Under the pieces are notes generated by a model. It was not told where the DNA came from and searched no databases. It was given only the letters and a program-made list of their open reading frames with translations. The position numbers and the translations under genes were made by a program. From assembly GCA_037039925.1 (NCBI GenBank), contig JAXRKP010000100.1, positions 112,501 through 176,500 on the forward strand: a stretch of 64,000 nucleotides of DNA. Direction: 5' to 3'. Source of the DNA: Doris montereyensis. Taxonomy: Eukaryota; Mollusca; Gastropoda; Nudibranchia; Dorididae. Each line of letters starts with the position of its first letter. Positions within the stretch are counted from its first letter, which is position 1. Shown here one piece after another: positions 14,101-25,760 of the stretch.

Positions 14101-16370
14101 TGATAAAAAACGAAGTTATTGTATAGACTGATAAGAACACTGGTAGTTAATGTATGGACTGATACAAACACCAAAAGTTATTGTGTGGATCGATAAGAAC
14201 ATTAGACTAGTAGAAGTTAGTGTGTGGACTGGTAAGAATATTAGAAGTTAGTGTGTGGACTGATAAGAATATTAGAAGTTAGTGTGTGGATTAATAAGAA
14301 TATTAGAAGTTAGTGTGAAGACTGATAAGAATATTAGAAGTTAGTGTGTGGACTGATAAGAATATTAGAAGTTAGTGTGAAGATTGATAAGAATATAAGA
14401 AGTTAGTGTGATGATTGATAAGAATATTAGAAGTTAGTGTGTGGACTGATAAGAATATTAGAAGTTAGTGTAAAAATTGATAAGAATATTAGAAGTTAGC
14501 GTGAGATTGATAAGAATATTAGAAGTTAGTGTGAAGATTGATAAGAATATTAGGAGTTAGTGTGTGGACTGATAAGAATATTAGAAGTTAGTGTGAAGAT
14601 TGATAAGAATATTAGAAGCTAGCGTGAAGATTGATAAGAATATTCGAAGTTAGTGTGAACATTGACAAGAATATAAGAAGTTAGTGTGAAGATTGATAAG
14701 AATATTAGAAGTTAGTGTGTGGACTGATAAGAATATTAGAAGTCAGTGTGAAGATTGATAAGAATATTAGAAGTTTGCGTGAAGATTGATAAGAATATTA
14801 GAAGTTAGTGAAGATTGATAAGAATATTAGAAGTTAGTGTGTGGACTGATAATAACACTAGAAGTTAAAGTGTGGACTGATAAGAATATTAGAAGTTAGC
14901 GTGAAGATTGATAAGAATATTAGAAGTTAGTGTGTGGACTGATAAGAATATTAGAAGTTAGTGTGAGGATTGATAAGAATATTAGAAGCTAGCGTGAAGA
15001 TTGATAAGAATATTAGAAGTTAGTGTGAAGATTGACAAGAATATTAGAAGTTAGTGTGAAGATTTATTAGAAGTTAGTGTGAAGATTGATAAGAATATTA
15101 GAAGTTAGTGTGTGGACTGATAAGAATATTAGAAGTTAGTGTGAAGATTGATAAGAATATTAGAAGTTTGCGTGAAGATTGATAAGAATATTAGAAGTTA
15201 GCGTGAAGATTGATAAGAATATTAGAAGTTAGCGTGAAGATTGATAAGAATATTAGAAGTTAGTGTGAAGATTGATAAGAATATTAGAAGTTTGTGTGAA
15301 GATTGATAAGAATATTAGAAGTTTGCGTGAAGATTGATAAGAATATTAGAAGTTAGCGTGAAGATTGATAAGAATATTAGAAGTTAGTGTGTGGACTGAT
15401 AATAACACTAGAAGTTAAAGTGTGGACTGATAAGAATATTAGAAGTTAGCGTGAAGATTGATAAGAATATTAGAAGTTAGTGTGAAGATTGATAAGAATA
15501 TTAGAAGTTAGTGTGAGGAGTGATAAGAATATTAGAAGTTAGCGTGAAGATTGATAAGAATATTAGAAGTTAGTGTGAAGATTGATAAGAATATTAGAAG
15601 TTAGTGTGAAGATTGATAAGAATATTAGAAGTTAGTGTGTGGACTGATAATAACACTAGAAGTTAAAGTGTGGACTGATAAGAACGCTAGAAGTTGGTGT
15701 CAAGATTGATCTGAACATTAAATGTTTGTGCGTGGACTGATAAGAATATTAGAAGTTAGCGTGAAGATTGATAAGAATATTAGAAGTTAGTGTGAAGATT
15801 GATAAGAATATTAGAAGTTAGTGTGAAGATTGATAAGAATATTAGAAGTTAGTGTGTGGACTGATAATAACACTAGAAGTTAAAGTGTGGACTGATAAGA
15901 ACGCTAGAAGTTGGTGTCAAGATTGATGCGAACATTAAATGTTTGTGCGTGGACTGATAAGAATATTAGAAGTTAGTGTGAAGATTGATAAGAATACTAG
16001 AAGTTAGCGTGAAGGTTGATAAGAATATTAGAAGTTAGTGTGAAGATTGATAAGAATATTAGAAGTTAGTGTGTGGACTGATAAGAATATTAGAAGTTAA
16101 AGTGTGGACTGATAAGAACGCTAGAAGTTGGTGTCAAGATTGATGCGAACATTAAACGTTTGTGTGTGGACTGATAAGAACATTAAAAGTTAGTGTGTGA
16201 ATTCATAAGAAGAATAGAAGTTAGTGTGTTGACTGATCTGAACACAGACTGAAAAGATGACTAAAAGTTAGTGTGTAAACTGATAAGAATACTAAAAGTT
16301 AGGGTATTGACTGATAAGAACACTAGTGGAAGTTAGTTTATAGATTGTTAAGAATGCTAGAAGTTAGTGT
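14101..16370. repeat. 31-bp minisatellite
   Basis: About 70 copies of a 31-bp unit beginning GATAAGAATATTAGAAGTTA and continuing GTGTGAAGATT. Variants GTGTGTGGACT and GCGTGAAGATT are interspersed. A block with ATTAAATGTTTGTGCGTGG recurs near 15715 and 15935 and, varied, near 16150, so higher-order duplication has occurred. Confidence 0.95.
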
Positions 16371-16761
16371 GTAATTGAAACATTCAGTGGACAGCTGTAA
16401 GAACACAAAGTGTATAATTGAAACATTCAATGGACAGCTGTATGACACACGTATAGATGCTATGCCTGTCAGTTTGAATCCATTTAGCGTATGTAACAAC
16501 TCAACCATTTGTAATTTTTTGGCTATACCACTCATCATAATGGCTTTTTTTGTTTCTTTCATTTTCCATCATTAGATAGTTTTGGTCAATATGCTGTAGA
16601 TGTGTTCGCTGTTTTCACCCCTCTTTAATATATTTTTTTAGTTTCTTGTGTTTTTTTGTTTCATTTTATTATTTATATTTATCCTTTGTGGTCACCCCAA
16701 GTAGCTGTTTGATTTCTTTGTGCAATGACTTTTGAGTCCTTAATATTGTTGTCTACCCAGC

Positions 16762-16980
16762 ATGCCTGCCTACACTAATGTGCGTGAGGTCGAAGCCTCT
16801 CGAAGAACCAGGTTGGAACTTCAAGCTCTTGAAATTCAGGCCATCATGAAGAGAAAGAAAACGTCTGAGACTATTAAGGATCTTGTGGCGTACTGCAACG
16901 TAAATCTCAGATCTGACCTACTCATATTTCCAGAAAAAGATAATCCTTTTAAACCAAAGAAGATGTGTGTCATTTTGTAA
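16762..16980 (+). CDS. heterotrimeric G-protein gamma subunit (single coding exon)
   Basis: A 72-residue Ggamma subunit, which forms an obligate coiled-coil dimer with Gbeta and anchors it to membranes. The N-terminal half is helical and charged (RRTRLELQALEIQAI), followed by KTSETIKDLVAYC, matching the family pattern of a Ser/Thr start, then DL-x-AYC. The C-terminal part has the conserved NPF (DNPFKPKK) and ends in a CAAX box, CVIL, whose final Leu predicts geranylgeranylation. Length fits the usual 68-75 residues. A splice acceptor (TTGTCTACCCAG) ends at 16760, one base before the ATG, so the whole coding sequence sits in one exon after a 5'-UTR intron. It is intact. A second Ggamma exon lies 14 kb downstream on the same strand. 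Paralogue subtype is not assignable by eye. Confidence 0.9.
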   Translation: MPAYTNVREVEASRRTRLELQALEIQAIMKRKKTSETIKDLVAYCNVNLRSDLLIFPEKDNPFKPKKMCVIL

Positions 16981-17530
16981 TTTTGGCGATTGTTCATAAA
17001 CATGACGTTTGAAATGACATCTTGCTTAAACATGAAAAAAAACCTTTGACAGTTTCATTTTACACTATGATCTGCGCTAACTATTTCTCTATGTGTCTTT
17101 TCTATTTTGGATATTTCTGTCACTCTAAATCTATAAAGATCTAGTGAAAGTGTGATTTGAGTAAGGGCTTCTTCCTTGTTCGGGGGTCGAATGATTTTTT
17201 TCTTGACATAAAATTCTCTGTGATTGAATCTGTCTTGAAAATTCACCCTGAGATTACAGCATATGGTTGACAGGGTAAGTTTCAATCAATCAATCAATCT
17301 TGGACGATCTAGTCATAAATTATAATGAGCATTTGATGAACTGAAAATATAAACGTCAAGTATGTTGGGGTTACAATTTAAACATTTCCTGGAAGAGCCA
17401 CATAAGTTAAAAATATGACCTGTAATGTAGTGAGTGACACTCAGCTCTTTTAGAAGTTGTTTAAGCTTTGTTCAAGATTATCTTCAGTTTGTACGCATTC
17501 GGGAACAGGGGTCTTATTATCATTTTGAAA
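16981..17530 (+). other. probable 3' UTR of the first G-gamma gene
   Basis: No other coding is recognised between the stop codon and the TA microsatellite. A (CAAT)n tract lies near 17284-17300. Confidence 0.4.

Positions 17531-17533
<3 letters not shown>

Positions 17534-17613
<80 letters not shown>
17534..17613. repeat. (TA)n microsatellite
   Basis: About 80 bp of uninterrupted TA dinucleotides. Confidence 0.98.
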
Positions 17614-17618
<5 letters not shown>

Positions 17619-17699
17619 CATTTCCCTTTCTTCTGTCATTTCATTTCCTTTGTAAACATGGAACATTTGTAAACATCCATCTTTTTGCCTTTTGTTTTC

Positions 17700-18258
17700 T
17701 CCTATTGTATCAGGATATGCTCTGTGCATATTTTTAAACATGTCTACCTTTCTATTTTCTTCTATGTCAACTGCTACCATCGTATCAGGATATGCTCTGT
17801 GCATATTTTTAAACATGTCTACCTTTCTGTTTTCTTCTATGTCAACTGCTACCATTGTATCAGGATATGCTCTGTGCATATTTGTAAACATGTCTACCTT
17901 TCTATTTTCTTCTATGTCAACTGCTACCATCGTATCAGGATATGCTCTGTGCATATTTTTAAACATGTCTACCTTTCTGTTTTCTTCTATGTCAACTGCT
18001 ACCATTGTATCAGGATATGCTCTGTGCATATTTTTAAACATGTCTACCTTTCTATTTTCTTCTATGTCAACTGCTACCATTGTATCAGGATATGCTCTGT
18101 GCATATTTGTAAACATGTCTACCTTTCTGTGTTCTTCTATGTCAACTGCTACCATTGTATCAGGATGTGCTCTGTGCATATTTTTAAACATGTCTACCTT
18201 TCTGTTTTCTTCTGTGTCAACTGCTACCATTGTATCAGGATGTGCTCTGTGCATATCA
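17700..18258. repeat. 75-bp minisatellite, about 7.5 copies
   Basis: The unit starts TATCAGGATATGCTCTGTGC and contains AAACATGTCTACCTTTCT and ATGTCAACTGCTACC. Copies differ at few bases, and some variants alternate between neighbours (TTCTATTTTC/TTCTGTTTTC, ATTTTTAAAC/ATTTGTAAAC). Since 75 is a multiple of three, several frames stay open on both strands, giving 218-242-residue frames of 25-residue repeats. I regard these as non-coding. Confidence 0.95.
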
Positions 18259-18403
18259 TCAATAGTTCTTTGTCGGGGATATTGTGTTTTGTATTTTATT
18301 ATGAGTTTAATTGTTGTTGTGTTGTTTTTTTGCATGAATAACATAGCATATTAATACAAAAGCTTAAATATCTCAGATTATTGTCAGTGCCCTGTGAAAT
18401 GAA

Positions 18404-18409
18404 AATAAA
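18404..18409 (+). promoter_or_regulatory. candidate polyadenylation signal AATAAA
   Basis: AATAAA lies 1.4 kb after the first Ggamma stop codon. If used, the 75-bp repeat would be in the 3' UTR. There is no transcript evidence. Confidence 0.25.
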
Positions 18410-18494
18410 AAATGTCATTGAAATATTTGTTACGTAGGCGGCAGAAGTTTACCCAAGATTTTTCAAAAATGTGACGCTGTCGTTAAGTGTTAAG

Positions 18495-18680
18495 GTCTAC
18501 CTGTATATGTGTTTGATTTCTGTCACACATTTCAAAATAGAGACAGTTGAGGCCAATACCTTGGAACAAGTCTTAGTTGTTATTAAAGTCTACCTATATA
18601 TGTGTTTGATTTCTGTCACACATTTCAAAGTGGAGACAGTTGAGGCCAATACCTTGGAACAAGTCTTAGTTGTTATTAAC
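18495..18680. repeat. 93-bp direct repeat, two copies
   Basis: GTCTACCTGTATATGTG at 18495 recurs as GTCTACCTATATATGTG at 18588, and homology continues to GTTATTAA at the end of each copy. The second copy ends at the TTAA where the next element begins. Confidence 0.9.
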
Positions 18681-19207
18681 CCTTATGTTGCCACCCATTT
18701 TACACCGGATGTCTTTACCACTGCCACCCATTTTGGCTTAAATCCTTAGAAGTGACTCATATCAGGAAACAAATTCTTATTTCTAAACTACAACAGATAT
18801 TCAAATGAAACTTCCAGGACATACTAACAATAGATTGTGCAACAAAACTAAATATTTAAAATATGCAAATGAGGGCATGTGATCATGGCAGCCATCTTGG
18901 ATTTTGATAATTTATGGGGTTTTTTGGTCATATCTCAGTGAAAATGACAGTTTATGGTCATAAAATACACCATTGTGTAGCATATTAGGGTCTAATCATG
19001 ACCTATGGATTGTATTGTAGTGTGATGAAGATAGAGAAAAGGGAAGAATTAGACAATAATGTGAAAAAATACAGTTATTCATGTTGCATGCCAAACACAA
19101 AAAATGCAATTATTTTTTTTTAAATACACAAAATGATATGAAGTCAGTAATCAAGAGTGTAAAAATTTGTTTGCTGAACTGTCCTTTCTACCTTAGTCTT
19201 CTATTCC
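18676..19207 (-). mobile_element. piggyBac-like element, truncated inverted copy (copy 2)
   Basis: Starts at TTAA (18676-18679) followed by CCCTTATGTTGCC. The next ~500 bp match, in reverse complement, the right half of the element at 5574-6593: shared GTGACTCATATCA, CAGGACATACTAA, GCCATCTTGGATTTTGATAA and the stretch around GAATTAGACAATAATGTGAA. Homology fades near 19205. No second TIR is seen, so the copy is truncated. Confidence 0.7.
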
Positions 19208-19379
19208 TTAAGGACATAGCCCTTGAGATGACATGACTGTGAGCAGTTGCTGGTCTCCATGGCACCAGTATTTCTCTGCTCATGTGCAAACTATTTGGAG
19301 ACTGATTCCTTATACACATTGATGATATCACTGATTGCTTATACACATTTGATAATAGCAATAGTCAGCATTCATCAAT

Positions 19380-19945
19380 TGTTAACATGATTTAGATGAT
19401 AGCATTGTGTTTGGCACAATCAGCATTCATCAACTTGGTTAACATGATACACATTTGATGATAGCATTGTGTTTGGCACAATCAGCATTCATCAACTTGG
19501 TTAACATGATACACATTTGATGATAGCATTGTGTTTGGCACAATCAGCATTCATCAACTTGGTTAACATGATACACATTTGATGATAGTATTGTGTTTGG
19601 CAAAGTGAGCATTCATCAACTTGGTTAACATGATACACATTTGATGATAGCATTGTGTTTGGCAAAGTCAGCATTCATCAACTTGGTTAACATGATACAC
19701 ATTTGATGATAGCATTGTGTTTGGCAAAGTCAGCATTCATCAACTTGGTTAACATGATACACATTTGATGATAGTATTGTGTTTGGCACAGTCAGCATTC
19801 ATCAACTTGGTTAACATGATACACATTTGATGATAGCATTGTGTTTTGGTACAATCAGTATTCATCAACTTGGTTAACATGATACACATTTGATGATAGC
19901 ATTGTGTTTGGCACAGTCAGCATTCATCAACTTGGTTAACATGTG
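19380..19945. repeat. 62-bp minisatellite, about nine copies
   Basis: The unit contains CAGCATTCATCAACTTGGTT then AACATGATACACATTTGATG then ATAGCATTGTGTTTGGCACA. Most copies are nearly identical. The first copies at the left edge are partial. Confidence 0.95.
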
Positions 19946-22140
19946 GCATATGGACATCATCAGACATTTGTGCATTGACTGCTAATTGTATTCAACTGAC
20001 AATTGATTAAAGCAAAGCCTTTGCAAAGCTCTGTTTGTTATATGATATATCTATGTTGACCTCAGTGACCCCAAGGCCTGGTGCTCAGTGACTTCTGGCA
20101 GAATGCTTACAATGCAGCTAACCCTGACTACATACGCATATATACACGTATAATGGTATTGTTTAAGTAAAATGTCAGGCATGTGATGGGAGTCTGCTGA
20201 CAAGGTAGACCACAGCCAATAGCAGGTGATGAACATTCGGTTTGGCACATTATCAATGTAATTGTCTTCTTGAGGTCAACTGCTTTTTAAATCTTATTTT
20301 TGTGTAAGGAAGAATGGGGCACTTCAATGTGCCTTCAAGAAGCGCCCCCAAGGGTAAAATGTACTATAGATCCATACTAATAATAACACATATATGATAT
20401 ATTATATGAATGTCTTGGTATACATTTGTTCCCAAATCTTTTGTGTTGACACCACTTTAGTAGTCTTCTAAGAGTTGCAAATGATATATATTATTATAGT
20501 TATAGAATTATCTTTGTCATTTGACATAATTAATACTCAGTGTATGTCTTTTGGAAATTATTATGTGAATCTGAGCTGCTTCTAAACATCACTAAAGCAG
20601 CACAGGGTGAAATTCTGTAGAAATAAAAATAGAATACTAATCTGTATCTAAAAATAGTTGTATGTGCAAATATTGTTACGAGAACAAAATAATGGGATAT
20701 GTGGTATGTGAATGTTGCCTTCTTGAACTTTAAATGATACAATGACTGTGTAGTCTTTCTTACCACAGAATACTATGTGTGTCGTCAATGTGATATAATT
20801 ATTATTGTTGCTGTTAATGTTACAGTGCCTTGTCATGTGTTGCACTACACTGTAGACTGTATGCCAACTTGACTATTTTTATTTACATTGGGGCGTCTAG
20901 CTTGGGTTGTCCCAATTGCTCTTTGTTTACTTTATGTTTGGATGAGTAGATCTAGGTGTTAACATTCCTACCAACTAGCGCACTATCATAGCTACCAAAT
21001 TGTGTATAAAACTGTAAACTCAATGAAAATTCAGACTCTGCAATTGACTTCACAGTTAGATCGCTGTGTGCAGGACTTATTTGAAAAGCAGGAAAATACA
21101 ACCAGGTCCTATTGGTAGCATATTATATACATATATCCTTCTTTAAGTAACTTTATTTTTTCTTGGGCAATATGCACACATGTATTGCTTTCTAGGCCAA
21201 GTACCTTGAGGTCATCAATAAAACTTGTATAATATATGATATGAAGATCAGTTAGGTTGTTTTGTTGTTGTTGTTTTTTAGCTCTTACACACTTTCTAAG
21301 TTAGTATATGTATTACAATAATAATAATAATAATTTATGTATTATAATTTTAATTTGTATGCTTTTGATCAGTGTTAAAATATTAACCGTTACTCCACTA
21401 GTATATGTGGCAGTTTTTCTTTCTCTTGCTAACACTTTCAAAATGGAGATAAGCTTCAGCTTTAACCCATCTCAAAATGCTGTTGTCAGATTTCACTTTT
21501 GTTTATTATTGGGTTTTTTACACCATTCATTTTGCTTTCATTATTTGTTGACACTATTCATTTTGTTGCATAGTTTTTGTTTGCTGTTTGTTTGTTTTTT
21601 AATCATTAAAAATATTTAAAGCAAATGACTACTCCAGTTACTGTGGATTTTTTGGAGCATTTTATTACCTTGTGTTTGGCGTGGTTTGTTTGAGTGTTGT
21701 CTTATTGTTTGCTTTCTTTTTTTGTTTTGGTTTTTTGCACGTAGGTATTGTTGATTTTGACCCTTCGTTATGAAATGTCATTTCTTACACACCTAAGTGT
21801 TCTTTTGAATGGCTAATGTAAAGTGTTGTGTTTGATGATGACCAAACTTTCATTTAGTTGTTTATTTAATCTTACTTTTTTTTGTCTTGATCATGATGTA
21901 GATATACACAGTGTATCATTTACTTTGTTTGATTATTTTTTTTCATGGCAAAGATTTAGATATACATATATACACATTTATAATTTAGTTTGTCTAATCT
22001 TACTTTTTCGTCATGGCAATGGTTAACGGTTTTCTTGCTAGGTAGGTATGCGGGGGGGGGGGGTTGGATGTCAATTGGTTTTTATACATTTTTCAAGCCA
22101 TTGGATTGTCAAAAGTGAAAAGTTTGAGTATTACTTGCTT
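19946..22140. other. no gene seen
   Basis: AT-rich sequence, probably intronic or intergenic between the two Ggamma exons. An (ATA)n tract lies near 21317-21335 and a run of G near 22051-22062. Confidence 0.4.
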
Positions 22141-22391
22141 CTTACTCAGGCATGCTGTCCCTTCAGGGCACTTAGACCATCACCAAGTGCCCTCCAGTTT
22201 TCACTGTCGTGGGCTATGTTTTCTAGTTCCTGTCAGCCGTACGCCATCTAATTTGCTTCTGCCTCCAGGTCCTGTCACTATGTGTTTGGTGGTCTGCCTC
22301 CTTTCTTTTCCCCTGTGGATTCCAAGGTCAGAGCCTGCCTAGTGGTGTTTTGTTTCGGCTTTCTCAGTGTGTGATCTTTCCACCGCCATAA

Positions 22392-23880
22392 TGTTTTCCC
22401 CAAAGGTCTCTGTTGCTGATAGTGTCAATTGGGAGCCTCTTCCCCAAAGGTCTGTGTTGTTGATGGTGTCGGTTGGGAGCCTCTTCCCCAAAGGTCTTTG
22501 TTGCTGATAGTGTCAATTGGGAGCCTCTTCCCCAAAGGTCTCTGTTGATAGTGTCAGTTGGGAGCCTCTTCCCCAACGGTCTCTGTTGTTGATAGTGTCA
22601 ATTGGGAGCCTCTTCCCCAAAGGTCTTTGTTGTTGATGGTGTCAGTTGGGAGCCTCTTCCCCAAAAGTCTCTGTTGTTGATAGTGTCAATTGGGAGCCTC
22701 TTCCCGAAAGGTCTCTGTTGTTGATAGTGTCAATTGGGAGCCTCTTCCCCAAAGGTCTCTGTTGCTGATAGTGTCAGTTGGGAGCCTCTTCCCAGAGGTC
22801 TCTGTTGTTGATAGTGTCAATTGGGAGCCTCTTCCCCAAAGGTCTCTGTTGCTGATAGTGTCAATTGGGAGCCTCTTCCCCAAAGGTCTGTGTTGTTGAT
22901 GGTGTCAATTGGGAGCCTCTTTCCAGAGGTCTCTGTTGTTGATAGTGTCAGTTGGGAGCCTTTTCCCCAAAGGTCTGTGTTGTTGATAGTGTCAATTGGG
23001 AGCCTCTTTCCAGAAGTCTCTGTTGCTGATAGTGTCAATTGGGAGCCTCTTTCCAGAGGTCTCTGTTGCTGATAGTGTCAATTGGGAGCCTCTTCCCCAA
23101 AGGTCTCTGTTGTTGATAGTGTCAGTTGGGAGCCTCTTCCCAAAGGTCTGTGTTGTTGATGGTGTCAGTTGGGAGCCTCTTCCCCAAAGGTCTCTGTTGT
23201 TGATAGTGTCAATTGGGAGCCTCTTCCCCAAAGGTCTTTGTTGTTGATGGTGTCAGCTGGGAGCCTCTTCCCCAAAAGTCTCTGTTGTTGATAGTGTCAA
23301 TTGGGAGCCTCTTCCCGAAAGGTCTCTGTTGTTGATAGTGTCAATTGTCTTCCCCAAAGGTCTCTGTTGCTGATAGTGTCAGTTGGGAGCCTCTTCCCAG
23401 AGGTCTCTGTTGTTGATAGTGTCAATTGGGAGCCTTTTCCCCAAAGGTCTCTGTTATTGATAGTGTCAATTGGGAGCCTCTTCCCAGAGGTCTCTGTTGT
23501 TGGTAGTGTCAATTGGGAGCCTCTTCCCCAAAGGTCTGTTGTTGATAGTGTCAGTTGGGAGCCTCTTCCCCAAGGTCTGTGTTGTTGATAGTGTCAATTG
23601 GGAGCCACTTCCCAAAGGTCTCTGTTGCTGATAGTGTCAGTTGGGAGCCTCTTCCCAGAGGTCTCTGTTGTTGATAGTGTCAGTTGGGAGCCTTTTCCCC
23701 AAAGGTCTCTGTTATTGATAGTGTCAATTGGGAGCCTCTTCCCAGAGGTCTCTGTTGTTGATGGTGTCAATTGGGAGCCTCTTCCCCAAAGGTCTGTGTT
23801 GTTGATGGTGTCGGTTGGGAGCGTCTTCCCAAAGGTCTTTGTTGTTGATGGTGTCAGTTTGGAGCGTCTTTCACAAGGAG
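22392..23880 (-). repeat. 44-bp minisatellite derived from a LINE B coding segment
   Basis: About 33 copies. On the minus strand one unit encodes DTINNRDLWGRGSQL, which corresponds to the LINE motif DTISNQDLWERTNQL located just after the FINSCLRR segment. On the plus strand the unit contains CTTCCCCAAAGGTCTCTG and GATAGTGTCAATTGGGAGCC. Some units lack a CCAA block. A period of 44 is not a multiple of three, so frames rotate. Confidence 0.93.
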
Positions 23881-23929
23881 CTGTTAATAAATGCCTGGAG
23901 CTTCCATGTGGTGGTCTTTGTTATTCTCC

Positions 23930-25062
23930 AAGTCTCTGCTCCATACAAAAACATAAATTTGATATTGTAAAATAAAAGATAGGTCTCTGCTCCATACAAA
24001 AACATAGATTTGATATTGTAAAATAAAAGATAAGTCTCTGCTCCATACAAAAAGATAGATTTGATATTGTAAAATAAAAAGATAAGTCTCTGCTCCATAC
24101 AAAAACATAGATTTGATATTGTAAAATAAAAGATAAGTCTCTGCTCCATACAAAAACATAGATTTGATATTGTAAAATAAAAGATAAGTCTCTGCTCCAT
24201 ACAAAAAGATAGATTTGATATTGTAAAATAAAAGATAAGTCTCTGCTCCATACAAAAACATAGATTTGATATTGTAAAATAAAAAGATACGTCTCTGCTC
24301 CATACAAAAACATAGATTTGATATTGTAAAATAAAAGATAAGTCTCTGCTCCATACAAAAAGATAGATTTGATATTGTAAAATAAAAGATAAGTCTCTGC
24401 TCCATACAAAAAGATAGATTTTATATTGTAAAATAAAAGATAAGTCTCTGCTCCATACAAAAACATAGATTTGATATTGTAAAATAAAAGAAAAGTCTCT
24501 GCTCCATACAAAAAGATAGATTTGATATTGTAAAATAAAAGATAAGTCTCTGCTCCATACAAAAAGATAGATTTGATATTGTAAAATAAAAGATAAGTCT
24601 CTGCTCCATACAAAAAGATAGATTTGATATTGTAAAATAAAAGATAAGTCTCTGCTCCATACAAAAAGATAGATTTGATATTGTAAAATAAAAGATACGT
24701 CTCTGCTCCATACAAAAAGATAGATTTGATATTGTAAAATAAAAGATAAGTCTCTGCTCCATACAAAAAGATAGATTTGATATTGTAAAATAAAAGATAA
24801 GTCTCTGCTCCATACAAAAAGATAGATTTGATATTGTAAAATAAAAGATAAGTCTCTGCTCCATACAAAAACATAGATTTGATATTGTAAAATAAAAGAT
24901 AAGTCTCTGCTCCATACAAAAACATAGATTTGATATTGTAAAATAAAAGATAAGTCTCTGCTCCATACAAAAACATAGATTTGATATTGTAACATAAAAG
25001 ATAAGTCTCTGCTCCATACAAAAACATAGATTTGATATTGTAACATAAAAGAGAAAAGTTTT
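23930..25062 (-). repeat. 51-bp minisatellite derived from a LINE B coding segment
   Basis: About 22 copies. On the minus strand each unit encodes LFYNIKSIFLYGAETYL (17 codons), corresponding to the conserved LINE segment around NVKSVLLYGAETW. The last unit at the left runs into the single-copy continuation ETWRITKTTT. The 409-residue minus-strand open frame is this array read through and not a distinct protein. Confidence 0.95.
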
Positions 25063-25174
25063 GCTCCCTGTCCCAAAACTCTGTGTATGGAGCAAACCAA
25101 TCTTATACCTTACAATTACATCAGTCCTTTGAATTTCAATACATTATTTTTGGTATAATATGAAAATGACAAAT

Positions 25175-25255
25175 GGTTTATTCCTCGAATCAGTTGTAAA
25201 TATTCTGTTCCAGTTGTAAATATTCCGTTCCAGTTGTAAATATTCCGTTCCATCT
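25175..25255. repeat. ~20-bp direct repeat, 3-4 copies
   Basis: CAGTTGTAAATATTCCGTTC is repeated, the first copy slightly diverged. Confidence 0.85.
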
Positions 25256-25494
25256 CAGGTGTGTGCATTCATTATTGTAGTTGCGTTGTTTTATTGTACA
25301 CCTAGTTGCCAATAGTTTGTTATCCTTTTACCATGTAAGTAATTATGGCGTAAAGACAAACCTGGAATCCAAGCGTGTAGACAGAAGACCTATTTGTTGT
25401 GTTGTGCCCACCCCTCATGTCTTAGCTGCTCTTGCTACACACTGTCTGTCTGTCTGTCTCTTCCCCAAACTAACACTGGATTTTTTGGGGGGGG

Positions 25495-25760
25495 GGGGGG
25501 TCGTTTGGTTTGGTTTGTGCATCATTACATTGAGTAGATCAAATGAAAAGGGTTTGTTTGGTTTGTGCATCATTACATTGAGTAGATCAAATGAAAAAGG
25601 GTTTGTGTGGTTTGTGCATCATTACATTGAGTAGATCAAATGAATCAAAGGTAGATTTGTTTGGTTTGTGCATCATTACATTGAGTAGATCAAATGAAAA
25701 AGGGTTTGTTTGGTGTGTGCATCATTACATTGAGTAGATCAAATGAAAAAGGGTTTGTTC
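25495..25760. repeat. ~49-bp minisatellite, five copies
   Basis: Units contain GGTTTGTGCATCATTACATT and GAGTAGATCAAATGAAAAAG. The array is preceded by a G-run at about 25487-25500. Confidence 0.92.

Larger units (their letters stand above)
22146..25066 (-). mobile_element. LINE family B, C-terminal half, with two internally expanded segments
   Basis: Read on the minus strand, LINE reverse-transcriptase C-terminal landmarks occur in the expected order. A segment like KLRIFNxNVKSVLLYG is expanded at 25055-23930. Single-copy FLYGAETWRITKTTTWKL and AFINSSL follow (about 23950-23875), then DTINNKDLWE (about 23860-23830), expanded leftward to 22392. Then come HTLRKPKQN and RQALTLE (about 22385-22330), a GKRK-GGRP-like basic segment, and ENIAHDSENWRALGDGLSAL with a stop at 22146-22148. 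Frameshifts and stops are frequent, and no catalytic RT part is present. The two arrays are listed separately. The order of single-copy parts shows that the arrays grew in place inside one element. Confidence 0.85.

Noticed and set aside
14101..16370. CRISPR-like regular repeats
   Set aside because: Units are contiguous with no unique spacers, no cas genes, and the context is eukaryotic.
17616..18344. 242-residue minus-strand protein of 25-residue repeats
   Set aside because: Open only because the 75-bp unit has no stop in that frame; other frames and the other strand are open too.
23871..25100. 409-residue minus-strand repeat protein
   Set aside because: It is the expanded LINE segment; its left end runs into LINE RT sequence, so it is not a host gene.
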